Assembly: GCF_018130505.1 (NCBI RefSeq)
Contig: NZ_JAFCKH010000005.1
Coordinates: forward strand, 514,089-578,088
Source: Bradyrhizobium tropiciagri
Lineage (GTDB): Bacteria; Pseudomonadota; Alphaproteobacteria; Rhizobiales; Xanthobacteraceae
Direction of reading: 5' to 3'
DNA length: 64,000 bases
Position 1 is the first letter of the stretch, and each line of letters begins with the position of its first letter. The notes beneath the pieces were generated by a model. The model ran no database searches. It was given only the letters and a program-made list of their open reading frames with translations, and was not told the DNA's origin. Shown piece after piece: positions 21,033 through 31,427 of the stretch. The translations under genes and the position numbers were made by a program.

Positions 21033-22420
21033 CCGCGAACCTTTTCGCCTTCATTTGCGGCCCACCATGGGCCTGGATCGATTGGAGTGCCGTCTTTGCG
21101 GAACTCGACATAGAGCACTGGCTGGCTCGCACTGGTCGCGAAAATAGATGCGACTTGGGATGTCGAACCCATGGTCGCGACCGGCTCCCCCGTAAGTACA
21201 AACTGGCCGATGTTTACCGAAATACGCTCCATCCCGGCGATCAGGACATGATACCCGCCCCCGGCATTCAGGATCAAGAGTTGTCCGTAGCTGCGGAAAG
21301 GACCGGCGTAAACAACCCAGCCGTCACACGGGGTTGTGACCTGCGCGCCCGGCTTGGCTGCCAAAGAAATGCCTTTTTGTACGCCGCCGACCCCGTCGGA
21401 ACCGCCAAAATCGCGAATCTTGGTGCCATTCACGGGGAACGCGAACAGGCCCTTGGCCGAGGCGAAGGCGACCGCCGGGCTCAACCGCGCCGGGTCCTTG
21501 AAGGCCCCCAGATTCGGCTTGCCGTTAACCGTAGCGGGCGCCCCCTGGAGATTCGCGGTCGCGGCGGCCTTGGCCGCGCTCTTGAGGTCCTGCTCCATCT
21601 TGGCGATCAGGCCCTGCAGGTCGGTGACCTGCTTCGACAGCGCGATCGCGCGGGCGCCTTCCGCCTCCATGTCCTTTTCTGCGGCGCTCTGCTGCCGCTG
21701 CCGCTCGTCGACCAGTGCCGCGAGGCGGGTCTGGTCCTCAGTGAGTTTGTCGCGATCCCGCGCCAGCACATCGCGTTCGCTGGCGATGGTCTTGCGTAGC
21801 GTGACCAGCTCGCCGAGGTCGGTCGCGAGCTTCTCGGCGCGGCCGCGCAATTCCGGCACCACCGCGCCGAGCAGCATCGCGGTGCGCAGCGACTGCAGTG
21901 CGTCCTCGGGCCGCACCAATAGCGCCGGAGGCGTGCGTCGGCCTGCGCGCTGCAGTGCGGCCAGCACTTCGATGACTTCGGCGCGGCGCGAATCGAGCGA
22001 GGTGCGGATCTGACGCTCGCGGCCGTCGAGCGGCTGAAGCCGCGCCTCGGCGTCGGCGATCCGGGTCTCGACGCCGCGCACCTGGCCTGCGATGTCGATC
22101 AGCTGCTGATTGAGCTTGCTGCGGTCCTGGCCGATCGCGGCGATGTCGGCCTTCAGCTTCTCCTGCAGCTCGGTCGCCTTGCGCTGCTGCTCGCGCGCCG
22201 CCTCGAGCTCCTGCTCGCGCTGCTTGATCGCATCCTGCGATGCCGGGTCAGCCGTAGCCTGTTGTGCCGGCGGCGCGACTGATGGCGCCGGTGGCGTCGC
22301 TTGCGCATGCAGCGGCGTTGCCGAACACGCGGCGATCGCCATCGACAAGGCCAGCGTCACCTTTCGCCAGCCGCGAGGTGCGGGGCCGGATTCCGAAAGC
22401 ATGTCGCGCTTGTGCTGCAT
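21029..22420 (-). CDS. envC: EnvC-like murein hydrolase activator with degenerate M23 domain
   Basis: 463 residues. A signal peptide (cleavage near TPLHAQ, residue 40) precedes two long coiled-coil blocks (about 62-160 and 190-285) and a C-terminal LytM/M23 fold (about 326-445). The zinc ligands are missing: Q348 replaces the first His in the HxGxD region, S352 replaces the Asp, and VLYVEF stands where HLHFE is usual. EnvC in E. coli is likewise inactive and activates amidases at the septum. Coupling to ctpA by a 4-bp overlap suggests joint control of cell-wall splitting. The start at 22420 or 22402 cannot be decided. Confidence 0.9.
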   Translation of the reverse strand: MQHKRDMLSESGPAPRGWRKVTLALSMAIAACSATPLHAQATPPAPSVAPPAQQATADPASQDAIKQREQELEAAREQQRKATELQEKLKADIAAIGQDRSKLNQQLIDIAGQVRGVETRIADAEARLQPLDGRERQIRTSLDSRRAEVIEVLAALQRAGRRTPPALLVRPEDALQSLRTAMLLGAVVPELRGRAEKLATDLGELVTLRKTIASERDVLARDRDKLTEDQTRLAALVDERQRQQSAAEKDMEAEGARAIALSKQVTDLQGLIAKMEQDLKSAAKAAATANLQGAPATVNGKPNLGAFKDPARLSPAVAFASAKGLFAFPVNGTKIRDFGGSDGVGGVQKGISLAAKPGAQVTTPCDGWVVYAGPFRSYGQLLILNAGGGYHVLIAGMERISVNIGQFVLTGEPVATMGSTSQVASIFATSASQPVLYVEFRKDGTPIDPGPWWAANEGEKVRG

Positions 22421-22458
22421 CCGAGTTGGTTAGCGCTTTCGACGCTGCGTCACCGCGT

Positions 22459-22941
22459 TCACGCGCGGTGATAGGGGTGGCCGGCCAGAATGGTGGCGGC
22501 CCGATAGATCTGTTCCAGAAGCATGACGCGGACCATTTGATGCGGCCAGGTCGCGGAGCCGAATGCGATGCGCAGTGACGCCTTGCGCTGCAATTCCGGC
22601 GAAAGTCCGTCCGCGCCGCCGATCACGAACACAGTATTTGCGATTCCCTCGTCGCGCCAGCGGCCGAGTTGTCCGGCAAAGCTTGCGCTGTCGACGCTTT
22701 TGCCGCGCTCGTCGAGCGCCACGAGCATGTGCTTGTCCGGCATCAGCGCCGAGATCGCCGCTGCCTCTTCGGCGATGCGCGCGCCAGTGTCGCGCGCGCG
22801 ACTTTCCGCGATCTCGTGAATGTCGAGGCCGCGAAACCCGAGCTTGCGGCCGATATCGTCGAAGCGCTCGCGGTAACGCTCGGCGAGCTCCCGTTCAGGG
22901 CCCTGTTTCAGCCGGCCGATGCAGATCACAACAAGACGCAT
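22459..22941 (-). CDS. rlmH: 23S rRNA (pseudouridine1915-N3)-methyltransferase
   Basis: 160-residue SPOUT methyltransferase with the whole family pattern: MRLVVICIGRLKQGPE at the N-terminus, the knot segment FVIGGADGLSPE, and the conserved C-terminus WPHQMVRVMLLEQIYRA. It methylates pseudouridine 1915 of 23S rRNA on the assembled 70S ribosome. The ATG at 22941 is used; a TTG one codon upstream is also open. It lies 50 bp after rsfS, its usual partner in bacteria. Confidence 0.97.
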   Translation of the reverse strand: MRLVVICIGRLKQGPERELAERYRERFDDIGRKLGFRGLDIHEIAESRARDTGARIAEEAAAISALMPDKHMLVALDERGKSVDSASFAGQLGRWRDEGIANTVFVIGGADGLSPELQRKASLRIAFGSATWPHQMVRVMLLEQIYRAATILAGHPYHRA

Positions 22942-22991
22942 CAACGCAGACTAGCTGCGCTGCCGCCGATTCGCATCGGCTTCGGTTCGCC

Positions 22992-23426
22992 TTAGACCGC
23001 AGCGACCGCCGGGTTCTGAGTCCACAATCTCTCGAGATTGTAGAACTCGCGCACCTCCGGGCGGAACACGTGCACGATCACCTCGCCGGAATCGATCAGC
23101 ACCCAGTCGCAATTGGGCAAGCCCTCGACGTGGATGTTCTTGACCCCGTTTTCCTTCAGGCTCTTCGTCACATTTTCCGCGATCGCGCCGACGTGCCGGT
23201 TGGCCCGGCCCGAGGTGACGATCATGTAATCGGAATATGCGGATTTGCCGCGAAGGTCGATGGTGACCGTCTCTTCCGCCTTCATATCCTCGAGGCGGGA
23301 GAGGATCAGGCTCAGCCTCTTGTCGGCGTCCGGTTTGTCGGCATCCGGTTGCGCCTGCAAGGCCGCGGTTTTCGTCGATGTTTTACGCGCAGTCTTTGGA
23401 ACCTTGGGTAAAACAGACTTGGACAA
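22992..23426 (-). CDS. rsfS: Ribosome silencing factor
   Basis: 144 residues. RsfS binds uL14 (L14) and blocks subunit joining under starvation. The core (LSLILSRLEDMKAEETVTID, YSDYMIVTSGRANRHV, VEGLPNCDWVLID, VIVHVFRPEVREFYNLERLW) is complete. A 37-residue Lys/Ala/Asp-rich N-terminal extension precedes it. No ATG is available between the upstream in-frame stop (23454-23456) and the core, so TTG at 23426 is taken; no strong ribosome-binding site is visible before it. It sits between nadD and rlmH on one strand. Confidence 0.93.
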   Translation of the reverse strand: MSKSVLPKVPKTARKTSTKTAALQAQPDADKPDADKRLSLILSRLEDMKAEETVTIDLRGKSAYSDYMIVTSGRANRHVGAIAENVTKSLKENGVKNIHVEGLPNCDWVLIDSGEVIVHVFRPEVREFYNLERLWTQNPAVAAV

Positions 23427-23546
23427 TACAGATGTGGCCAGGGACCATTCCTTTCACTGTATCGCGGGTGCCGAATCCTCGGCCCCTCGGACCATATTAC
23501 GCATGTGGGGTTAATGGTTTCAATATTCCAGTAACCCTTTTGCGCT

Positions 23547-24203
23547 TCACGCCGTCCTCCAGCTCCCGTCCGGGTTCCGCAGTCCGGTCGAAGACAGATT
23601 GGATTTCATTCCTGTCAGGAAAACCCAAGCCGGCGCGCGCTGGTCGGCCAGCCGCCTTGCCTGGTTTTCGGGCATGCGATAGCGCGCGAGTGCCTGCGCC
23701 GCCGGTGCGGCAAGGGCGCGAAAGCTTTGAGGTGGTCGGTCGATCACGGCCATCGGCACATCGGACGCGATGCGGCGCCAGTCTTTCCAGCGATGGAATT
23801 GCGCGAGATTGTCAGCGCCCATGATCCAGACGAAGTGCACGCCGGAGACACGGCGGCGCAAGTGGATGATCGTGTCGACAGTGTAGCGCGTACCGATGAC
23901 AGCTTCGAGACATGAGATGTCGATGCGCGGATCGTCGGCAACGCGTCGCGCGGCATCGGCGCGCTCGGCAAGCGCGTGCAGGCCGTCGTGGTTCTTCAGC
24001 GGATTGCCCGGCGTCAGCAGCCACCAGACGCGGTCGAGCTGCAGGCGCTTGAGCGCGAACTGGCTGATGGCGCGGTGCGCGGCGTGCGGCGGATTGAATG
24101 AACCGCCGAGCAATCCGATGCGCATGCCGTTGGTGTAGAACGGCAGTGCCTGGGCCGCGGAGAGCGGCACGGTGGAAGCTTGCTGCAAGGGTCTACCGTG
24201 CAC
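23547..24203 (-). CDS. nadD: Nicotinate-nucleotide adenylyltransferase
   Basis: 218 residues from 24203, or 192 from the internal ATG at 24125. It makes deamido-NAD from nicotinate mononucleotide and ATP. The nucleotidyltransferase motif [14 protein letters not shown] and the C-terminal SSTGLR motif are both visible, with [16 protein letters not shown] between. The 26 residues before MRIGLLGG are weakly conserved in character, so the shorter start is possible. It lies 10 bp after proA and 120 bp before rsfS. Confidence 0.95.
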   Translation of the reverse strand: MHGRPLQQASTVPLSAAQALPFYTNGMRIGLLGGSFNPPHAAHRAISQFALKRLQLDRVWWLLTPGNPLKNHDGLHALAERADAARRVADDPRIDISCLEAVIGTRYTVDTIIHLRRRVSGVHFVWIMGADNLAQFHRWKDWRRIASDVPMAVIDRPPQSFRALAAPAAQALARYRMPENQARRLADQRAPAWVFLTGMKSNLSSTGLRNPDGSWRTA

Positions 24204-24212
24204 GGGCGTTGA

Positions 24213-25505
24213 TCACGGCCGCGTCTGCCCGGTGCCGTGGACGCGGTATTTGAAGCTCGTCAGCTGCTCGGCGCCGACCGGGCCGCGGGCGTGAAATTTG
24301 CCGGTGGCGATGCCGATCTCGGCGCCGAAGCCGAACTCGCCGCCATCGGCGAACTGGGTCGAGGCGTTGTGCAGCACGATCGCGGAGTCGACCTCGTTGA
24401 GGAATCGTTGCGCGGCGGCGGTATCCTCCGTCACGATCGCATCGGTGTGATGCGAGCCGTGATTCTGGATATGCGCGATCGCCGCATCGAGGTCGTCGAC
24501 GATCTTCGCCGAGATGATCGCGTCCTCATATTCGGTGTCCCAGTCCTCGTCGGATGCCGGCTTCACCCTGGCGTCGGCGCCTTGCACGACGTCGTCGCCG
24601 CGCACCTCGCAACCGGCCTCGATCAACAGCTCGACCAGCGGCTTCAGCTTGGTCGCGGCAGCGTTGCGATCGATCAGCAAAGTCTCGACGGCGCCGCAGA
24701 CTCCCGGACGGCGCATCTTGGCGTTGAGCACGACCGACTTGGCCATCTCGAGCTTCGCGCTGGCATCGACATAGATGTGGTTGACGCCCTCGAGGTGCGC
24801 GAACACCGGAACGCGTGCCTCCGTCTCGACACGCGAGACCAGGCTCTTGCCGCCGCGTGGCACGATCACGTCGATGCCGCCGTTCAATCCCGTCAGCATC
24901 AGGCCGACCGCCGCACGATCGCGCGTCGGCACCAGGGTGATCGCGGCTTCAGGCAGGCCGGCTTCACGCAGGCCCTGCACCAGGCAATCATGAATCGCGC
25001 GGCAGGAGCGGAAACTGTCGGAGCCGCCGCGCAGGATCACGGCGTTGCCGGCCTTCAGGCACAGCACGCCGGCATCGGCGGCGACATTGGGACGGCTCTC
25101 GAAGATCACGCCGATGACGCCGAGCGGCACGCGCACGCGTTCGATGGTCATGCCGTTCGGACGCTGCCAGCTCTCGGTGACGGCGCCGACCGGATCGACG
25201 ATCTCGCGCACGGTCGCAACACCATCGGCCATGCCGTCGACCCGCGCCTGCGTCAGGGTCAGGCGGTCGACGAAGGCGGACGTCATGCCGGCGGCACGCG
25301 CCTCTGCGACATCCTCGGCATTGGCGGCAAGGATGTCAGGCGCATTGGCGCGGATCGCACGCTCGATCGCAGACAGCGCCCGGTTCTTCTGCTCCGGCGG
25401 CGCCAGCGCCAGCACGCGCGCGGCAGCACGCGCCTTGGCGGCGAGGTCGGTCATCAGGGCGGCGAGATCGGCGTTACCGTCGATCGCCTTCAGGGGCGCG
25501 GTCAT
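24213..25505 (-). CDS. proA: Glutamate-5-semialdehyde dehydrogenase (gamma-glutamyl phosphate reductase)
   Basis: 430-residue NADPH-dependent ALDH-superfamily enzyme for the second step of proline synthesis. Recognisable segments are [17 protein letters not shown], the cofactor-site [12 protein letters not shown], and the catalytic cysteine in [13 protein letters not shown], followed by the [11 protein letters not shown] region. The ATG at 25505 is preferred to 25544. It follows proB on the same strand, the classic proBA order, with a 114-bp gap. Confidence 0.97.
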   Translation of the reverse strand: MTAPLKAIDGNADLAALMTDLAAKARAAARVLALAPPEQKNRALSAIERAIRANAPDILAANAEDVAEARAAGMTSAFVDRLTLTQARVDGMADGVATVREIVDPVGAVTESWQRPNGMTIERVRVPLGVIGVIFESRPNVAADAGVLCLKAGNAVILRGGSDSFRSCRAIHDCLVQGLREAGLPEAAITLVPTRDRAAVGLMLTGLNGGIDVIVPRGGKSLVSRVETEARVPVFAHLEGVNHIYVDASAKLEMAKSVVLNAKMRRPGVCGAVETLLIDRNAAATKLKPLVELLIEAGCEVRGDDVVQGADARVKPASDEDWDTEYEDAIISAKIVDDLDAAIAHIQNHGSHHTDAIVTEDTAAAQRFLNEVDSAIVLHNASTQFADGGEFGFGAEIGIATGKFHARGPVGAEQLTSFKYRVHGTGQTRP

Positions 25506-25619
25506 GGAAGTCCCAGCTTTGGTATTAAGGCCATGTACTAGCATGGCAATTGAGAGGTGGCGAGGTACGGAACCGGCATGGCAGGTGGGCGGGCCGGCTG
25601 CCGGCCGTTGGTCAACGGC

Positions 25620-26762
25620 TTATTTGGCCGGGATTGCCCCGGCCGGGCCGACCACGAGGTCATCGCGGTGGATCATCTCGGACCGGCCGCTGGTGCCCAG
25701 AATCGCCATCACGTCCGGCGAGGAGCGGCCCCTGATCCGCTCGGCGTCCTCGGCGTCATAGGCGACGAGGCCACGGCCGATCTCATGGGTATCCGGGCCA
25801 CGAACCACCACAGCGTCGCCGCGGGCGAACTGGCCGTCGACCCTGATGACGCCGGCCGGCAGCAGGCTCTTGCCGGCGCGCAGCGCTGCGACGGCACCGG
25901 CGTCGATGGTCAGCGTGCCCTTCGGCTCCAGCGAGCCGGCGATCCAGCGCTTGCGCGCAGTGACGGGATTGGCCGGGGTCAGGAACCAGGTGCAGCGGCC
26001 GCCGTCGGCGATCGCGGCCAGCGGATGCTCGATCTTGCCTGAGGCGATCAGCATATGCGTGCCGGCGGTGGTCGCGATCTTGGCGGCTTCGATCTTTGTG
26101 TACATGCCACCGCGCGACAGCTCGGATTCGGCGGCACCCGCCATCGCCTCGATTTCGGAGGTCACGCTCTCGACGATCGGGATCAGCTTCGCGTCCGGAT
26201 TGGCCGAAGGGGGAGCGGTGTAGAGGCCGTCGATGTCGGACAACAGGATCAGCAGGTCCGCGCTCGCCATGGTGGCGACGCGGGCGGCGAGGCGGTCGTT
26301 GTCGCCGTAACGAATCTCGTTGGTGGCGACGGTGTCGTTCTCGTTGATCACGGGCACCACGCGCCAGTCCAGTAGCTTGGCGATCGTCGAGCGTGCGTTG
26401 AGATAGCGGCGCCGCTCTTCCGTGTCCTGCAACGTCACCAGGATCTGCCCGGCGCCGATGCCGTGATGGCCGAGCACCTCCGACCAGATCCGCGCCAGCG
26501 CGATCTGGCCGACCGCCGCGGCGGCCTGGCTCTCCTCGAGCTTCAGCGGCCCGCGCGGCAATTTCAGGCGGCTGCGGCCGAGCGCGATCGAGCCCGACGA
26601 CACCACCAGCACCTCGCGGCCGTCCTTGTGCAGTTTGGCGATGTCATCGACCAGTGCCGCGAGCCACGTAGCGCGTACCTCACCGGCCTGCGAATCCACC
26701 AGCAGTGACGAGCCGACCTTGACGACGATGCGGCGAAAATTCTTGAGCGCGGGGCGTTTCAT
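25620..26762 (-). CDS. proB: Glutamate 5-kinase with C-terminal PUA domain
   Basis: 380-residue first enzyme of proline synthesis, feedback-inhibited by proline in the family. The amino-acid-kinase domain ([51 protein letters not shown]) occupies residues 1-260, and a PUA domain follows (about 275-370). Its stop is followed by proA after 114 bp, and obgE lies 68 bp upstream on the same strand. Confidence 0.97.
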   Translation of the reverse strand: MKRPALKNFRRIVVKVGSSLLVDSQAGEVRATWLAALVDDIAKLHKDGREVLVVSSGSIALGRSRLKLPRGPLKLEESQAAAAVGQIALARIWSEVLGHHGIGAGQILVTLQDTEERRRYLNARSTIAKLLDWRVVPVINENDTVATNEIRYGDNDRLAARVATMASADLLILLSDIDGLYTAPPSANPDAKLIPIVESVTSEIEAMAGAAESELSRGGMYTKIEAAKIATTAGTHMLIASGKIEHPLAAIADGGRCTWFLTPANPVTARKRWIAGSLEPKGTLTIDAGAVAALRAGKSLLPAGVIRVDGQFARGDAVVVRGPDTHEIGRGLVAYDAEDAERIRGRSSPDVMAILGTSGRSEMIHRDDLVVGPAGAIPAK

Positions 26763-26830
26763 GGGCTTGGTCTAGCGGGACGGTGGAAGCAATACGCGCC
26801 ACGATGTGGCTTGGGAAGGCCGGAGGGCGG

Positions 26831-27892
<1,062 letters not shown>

Positions 27893-27981
27893 TTAGGGCA
27901 GGGGGGCCGCTGCGGCAACCCGGAAGCGCCCTGAACTCGGCGAAAAGCCTTAATTTTCGGCCTTTTTTGAGGCCTTGGCGG

Positions 27982-28461
27982 CTATGCGGGCCGCCGCCGC
28001 ACGAGGAATTTCTGCATGCCTTCCAGCACCAGCTCGCGGCGCTGGTTGTGCACGGTCGAGCGCAGGGTCACGACGCCGGTGCTGCGGCCGGGGACGAGCT
28101 CGATTACTTCAAGCGCGGGGTAGATGGTGTCGCCGGCATAGACCGGTTTGAGGAACTTGCTGGACTGTTCGAGGAAGCCGATCAGCGACTCCTCGACGAC
28201 ATAGGGGAACAGGCCCGCGCCGGGCGCGGTGTGGACCAGCGTCTGGAAGCCGTGCGCCAGCAGGTCGGGCATGCCGCGCGTCCGGCAATATTCGACGTCA
28301 TAGTGGATCGGATGGGTGTCGCCGCTCGCGGTCTGGAACGCCGCGAACACCGCCGAGGTCTGGGTCCGGCTCGGAATCACGAAACGCTCGCCGAGCACGA
28401 AATCCTCGAACCAGCGCTGTGCGGGGACCATGCGATGCTGGGCGGGGTCGAACTCGGTCAT
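27982..28461 (-). CDS. MaoC family dehydratase
   Basis: 159-residue hot-dog-fold protein. The hydratase-2 motif is visible (ASGDTHPIHYDVEY, with the catalytic Asp and His), as is GMPDLLAHGFQT. These enzymes hydrate enoyl-CoA thioesters, but the substrate here is unknown. The ATG at 28461 follows AGGAAA, giving a better start than the in-frame codon at 28527. It is divergent from the DMT transporter across 164 bp. Confidence 0.9.
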   Translation of the reverse strand: MTEFDPAQHRMVPAQRWFEDFVLGERFVIPSRTQTSAVFAAFQTASGDTHPIHYDVEYCRTRGMPDLLAHGFQTLVHTAPGAGLFPYVVEESLIGFLEQSSKFLKPVYAGDTIYPALEVIELVPGRSTGVVTLRSTVHNQRRELVLEGMQKFLVRRRPA

Positions 28462-28625
28462 GCGGCGTTTCCTGCTCTGTTCTTGAAATGCTGACCTACC
28501 GGTAGCGTAGGCGCCGCACTGCGACAATTGGTTCGATTTGGCCCCGTGGGGTTGTCCTGCCCGGCCACGCCGCTAAAACCGGCAGCAAGACCAGCCCGAT
28601 TCACGCCTGGCGACAACAAGAGCAC

Positions 28626-29540
28626 ATGAGCCTGTTCGCAAAGCTGTCCTCCTATGACGATCGGTCCGCACGGCTCGCCGGCATCGGGCTGATGCTGCTG
28701 TCGATCTTCATGTTCTCGTTCGGCGATGCGATGGGCAAGTTCATCGTCGCGACCTATTCGGTCGGCCAGCTCTTGTGGCTGCGCGCCTGCGCGGCGCTGC
28801 TCGTGCTGCTGCCGATCGTCTGGAAACGGCGCGCGGATTTCCTGCATCTGGAGCGGCCGTGGCTGCAATTGCTGCGGGTCACGCTGTCGACGCTGGAGGT
28901 CGCCGCGTTCTTTCTCGCAACGGTCTATCTGCCGCTCGCCGACGTCATTACCTATTACCTGGCCGGGCCGATCTTCGTCACCGCGATGTCGGGCCTCGTG
29001 CTCGGCGAGCATATCGGCTGGCGGCGCTGGACCGCGATCCTGGTCGGCTTCTGCGGGGTGCTGATCGCGCTCCGGCCGTCGGCGCAGACGATCAGCTGGC
29101 CGGCGATGATCGCGCTGGGCGGCAGCTTGTCGTTTGCCGTGTTGATGCTGATCACCCGCTCGCTGCGCGATACGCCTGATATCGTGCTGGCGACGACACA
29201 GTTCGGCGGCACGTTCATCCTGGGTGCGGTGCTGTCGCCGTTCGGCTGGGTGACGCCGTCGGCCGGCAGCCTCACGCTGTTCTTCGCCGCCGGCATCATC
29301 TCGGTGGCCGCGCTGCTCTGCGTCAACCGCTCACTGAAGCTCGCGCCGGCCAGCGTCGTCGTGCCGTATCAGTATTCGATGATCGTCTGGGCGGTGATCT
29401 TCGGCTTCGTGGTGTTCGGCGACGTGCCGTCCTGGGCCACCATCGTCGGCGCCGCGATCATCATCGCCGCCGGCCTCTACATCTTCATCCGCGAGCAGCA
29501 GCTCGGCCGCGCGGATCCGGCGGTGAATCCGCCGGCGTAG
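28626..29540 (+). CDS. DMT-superfamily (EamA) transporter
   Basis: 304 residues with about ten hydrophobic segments arranged as two EamA repeats (about 18-150 and 158-290). Examples are GIGLMLLSIFMFSFGDAMGK, ADVITYYLAGPIFVTAMSGL and AASTIVGAAIIIAAGLYIFI-like terminal helices. Family members export metabolites or drugs; the substrate cannot be assigned. It stands alone and is followed by a long imperfect hairpin repeat. Confidence 0.92.
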   Translation: MSLFAKLSSYDDRSARLAGIGLMLLSIFMFSFGDAMGKFIVATYSVGQLLWLRACAALLVLLPIVWKRRADFLHLERPWLQLLRVTLSTLEVAAFFLATVYLPLADVITYYLAGPIFVTAMSGLVLGEHIGWRRWTAILVGFCGVLIALRPSAQTISWPAMIALGGSLSFAVLMLITRSLRDTPDIVLATTQFGGTFILGAVLSPFGWVTPSAGSLTLFFAAGIISVAALLCVNRSLKLAPASVVVPYQYSMIVWAVIFGFVVFGDVPSWATIVGAAIIIAAGLYIFIREQQLGRADPAVNPPA

Positions 29541-29543
29541 CTT

Positions 29544-29622
29544 CGTAGGGTGGGCAAAGCGAAGCGTGCCCGCCCTTCTGGCTCAGTGCGCGGGAAGGTG
29601 GGTGCGCTTTGCCCACACTACG
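29544..29622. repeat. Long inverted repeat between convergent genes
   Basis: 18-base arms (29544-29561 with 29605-29622) pair at 17 of 18 positions around a 43-base loop that itself contains GTGCCCGCC-type repeats. It separates the convergent DMT and GNAT genes. It resembles the frequent intergenic repeat of Bradyrhizobium genomes and could fold in RNA from either strand. Confidence 0.8.
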
Positions 29623-29635
29623 CAGTTTGCGTGCT

Positions 29636-30232
29636 TCACGCATTCCGCCGGATCGAGTTGTTCCAACTCTTCAGCGAGGCCCAGACGCTGCGCGACAGGC
29701 GGAAGCAGTCGACCGGGGTCGATGATCCCAGCGCCTCGAAGCGGTGCAGCTCGACGCCGCTCCACTGGAAGCCGCACTTCTCGAGGATGTTGCGCGACGA
29801 CGGGTTGGCGACGCGGGCGCCCGAGATCAACTGGTCGAGGTCGAACTCCTCGAAGAAATAGTCAATCACCGCGCGCGCGGCCTCGGTGCCGAAACCTTGA
29901 CCCCAATGGTCGAAGCCGAGCCAATAGCCCAGTTCTGCCGTGGTCTCCTCGCGCCAGTCGATACCGACCATGCCGATCGGCGTGTGATTGTTCTCGATCA
30001 GGAACACCGTCTCGCGACCGCCGTCGGCCACCGCGCGCACGAAATCGATGGCGTCGTCCTGGGTATAGGGATGCGGCAGGCGGCGGGTGTTCTCCGCGAT
30101 GCGGCGATCATTGGCGAGTCGTGCAATTGCTTTTACGTCCGCGAGCGTCGGCTTGCGCAATGTCAGCCGTTCGGTCTCGAGGACGCATGCTCTTGCCTCG
30201 CGCAAGGTCGGCGTCGGGATGTCCTGCAACAT
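29636..30232 (-). CDS. GNAT family N-acetyltransferase (RimJ/RimL-like)
   Basis: 198 residues. The N-terminus contains the RimJ-type entry LETERLTLRKPTLADVKAI, followed by the acetyl-CoA-binding motif A (AELGYWLGFDHWGQGFGTEA) and motif B (RVANPSSRNILEKCGFQWSG). Such enzymes acetylate ribosomal-protein N-termini or small amines; the target is unknown. ATG 30232 is used; 30268 is an alternative in-frame start. Confidence 0.9.
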   Translation of the reverse strand: MLQDIPTPTLREARACVLETERLTLRKPTLADVKAIARLANDRRIAENTRRLPHPYTQDDAIDFVRAVADGGRETVFLIENNHTPIGMVGIDWREETTAELGYWLGFDHWGQGFGTEAARAVIDYFFEEFDLDQLISGARVANPSSRNILEKCGFQWSGVELHRFEALGSSTPVDCFRLSRSVWASLKSWNNSIRRNA

Positions 30233-30310
30233 GTCGAGCTCCTGTGATGCGAAATAAATGATACGCAACGCTTGGAACGCTACGCGTGGTCGAACTGGAA
30301 CACGCGCAAC

Positions 30311-30340
30311 AAAAAAGGGAGGCCGGTTATCCCGCCTCCC
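30311..30340 (-). terminator. Intrinsic terminator of the rplU-rpmA operon
   Basis: On the minus strand GGGAGGC pairs with GCCTCCC, extended by GG/CC after one G-G mismatch around an ATAA loop, and is followed directly by TTTTTT. It lies 64 bp after the rpmA stop. Confidence 0.85.
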
Positions 30341-30403
30341 CTTGGAGCCCTTTGCGACTCCACCGGTTCAACAGGACCCGGCGGACTCGTGTATGTCCAC
30401 CGT

Positions 30404-30673
30404 CTATTCGGCCGCCTCCGCCACCGGAATAACCGATACGAAAGTGCGGCCGTTGGCTTTGGCGCGGAACTCGACATGACCCTCGATCTTGGCGAAGAGA
30501 GTATGGTCGGTGCCCATGCCGACATTAAGGCCGGGATGCCAGGTGGTGCCGCGCTGACGCGCGATGATGTTTCCAGGGATTACCAGCTCGCCGCCGAACG
30601 CCTTGACGCCAAGGCGCTTGCCCTTGGAATCACGTCCGTTGCGCGATGAACCGCCTGCTTTTTTGTGAGCCAT
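30404..30673 (-). CDS. rpmA: 50S ribosomal protein bL27
   Basis: 89 residues, full length. [20 protein letters not shown] is the conserved N-terminus that reaches the peptidyl-transferase centre. The rest ([28 protein letters not shown]) is typical. It follows rplU after 117 bp, the standard L21-L27 order, and ends just before a strong terminator. Confidence 0.99.
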   Translation of the reverse strand: MAHKKAGGSSRNGRDSKGKRLGVKAFGGELVIPGNIIARQRGTTWHPGLNVGMGTDHTLFAKIEGHVEFRAKANGRTFVSVIPVAEAAE

Positions 30674-30694
30674 GGCTCGTCTCCAAAATTCGCT

Positions 30695-30710
30695 TTGATC
30701 TCTAGATCAA
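30695..30710. promoter_or_regulatory. Dyad between rplU and rpmA
   Basis: TTGATCT and AGATCAA flank a 2-base centre in the 117-bp gap. It may be an RNA structure or an operator; no regulator can be named. The half-sites look Fnr-like but the spacing (6 bases between TTGAT and ATCAA) is wrong for an Fnr box (4). Confidence 0.35.
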
Positions 30711-30790
30711 TTCCTTGACGGAATCATTTCACGTTTTGTCACGCTTCAACTCTTGCCGCGTGACGATCACTTGTTCTCGCGTCCGGCGCC

Positions 30791-31171
30791 TTACTCGGCG
30801 GCCTCGGCGGGAGCAGCGACCTTTTCCTTCTTCGGCCGCGGGCCGATGGTCGGCTTGGCGTTATCGGCGAGGATCTCGGTGATGCGAAGCACCGTGAGCT
30901 CGTCGCGATAACCGCGCTTGCGGCGTGAATTCTTGCGGCGACGCTTCTTGAACGCGATCACCTTGGGGCGGCGCTTGTGGTCCAGCACTTCGGCTGCGAC
31001 GGACGCGCCTGCCACGGTGGGCATTCCCAGCACCGGCGTGTCGCTGCCGAGCACCAGAACTTCGTTAAGCTGCACGATCGTGCCGACATCGCCGGCGATC
31101 TTGCCAATCTCGAGTACATCATTCGGAACGACGCGGTACTGCCGGCCGCCGGTTTTGATGACTGCGAACAT
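30791..31171 (-). CDS. rplU: 50S ribosomal protein bL21
   Basis: 126 residues. The bL21 core is complete (MFAVIKTGGRQYRVVPNDVL, the KRRRKNSRRKRGYRD basic stretch), with a C-terminal Ala/Lys/Glu-rich extension (KKEKVAAPAEAAE) seen in many alphaproteobacteria. It binds 23S rRNA domains near bL20. It begins the rplU-rpmA operon. Confidence 0.99.
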   Translation of the reverse strand: MFAVIKTGGRQYRVVPNDVLEIGKIAGDVGTIVQLNEVLVLGSDTPVLGMPTVAGASVAAEVLDHKRRPKVIAFKKRRRKNSRRKRGYRDELTVLRITEILADNAKPTIGPRPKKEKVAAPAEAAE

Positions 31172-31300
31172 CGTTTGATTCCTTCGTGTTCGATTCCGGC
31201 CTCGGACGGTTCGCCCGGGTCGGCTTTTTGTTCAGTCGCTATGGGTTCAGATTTTCGCGCGAAGGGAACGAATTCCCAAAACGGCTCGCGCAAAAACAAG

Positions 31301-31323
31301 CGGCGCGAGAAATCCTCGCGCCG
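31301..31323. repeat. Stem-loop upstream of rplU
   Basis: A perfect 9-bp stem (CGGCGCGAG with CTCGCGCCG, 5-base loop) lies 130 bp upstream of rplU. On the minus strand it is followed by CTTGTTTTTG, so it could act as a leader terminator or an autoregulatory structure. It could also terminate an unseen transcript. The 256-bp gap otherwise holds nothing clear. Confidence 0.45.
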
Positions 31324-31427
31324 GATGAAGCGGACTTATAGTCGCAAACCGCGGAGAGTCAAGGTAAAGCAGGGCAAAACCCGGCCAAAAATGAATGGTT
31401 TGGCATGATTTTAGCCCGGATTTGCCG

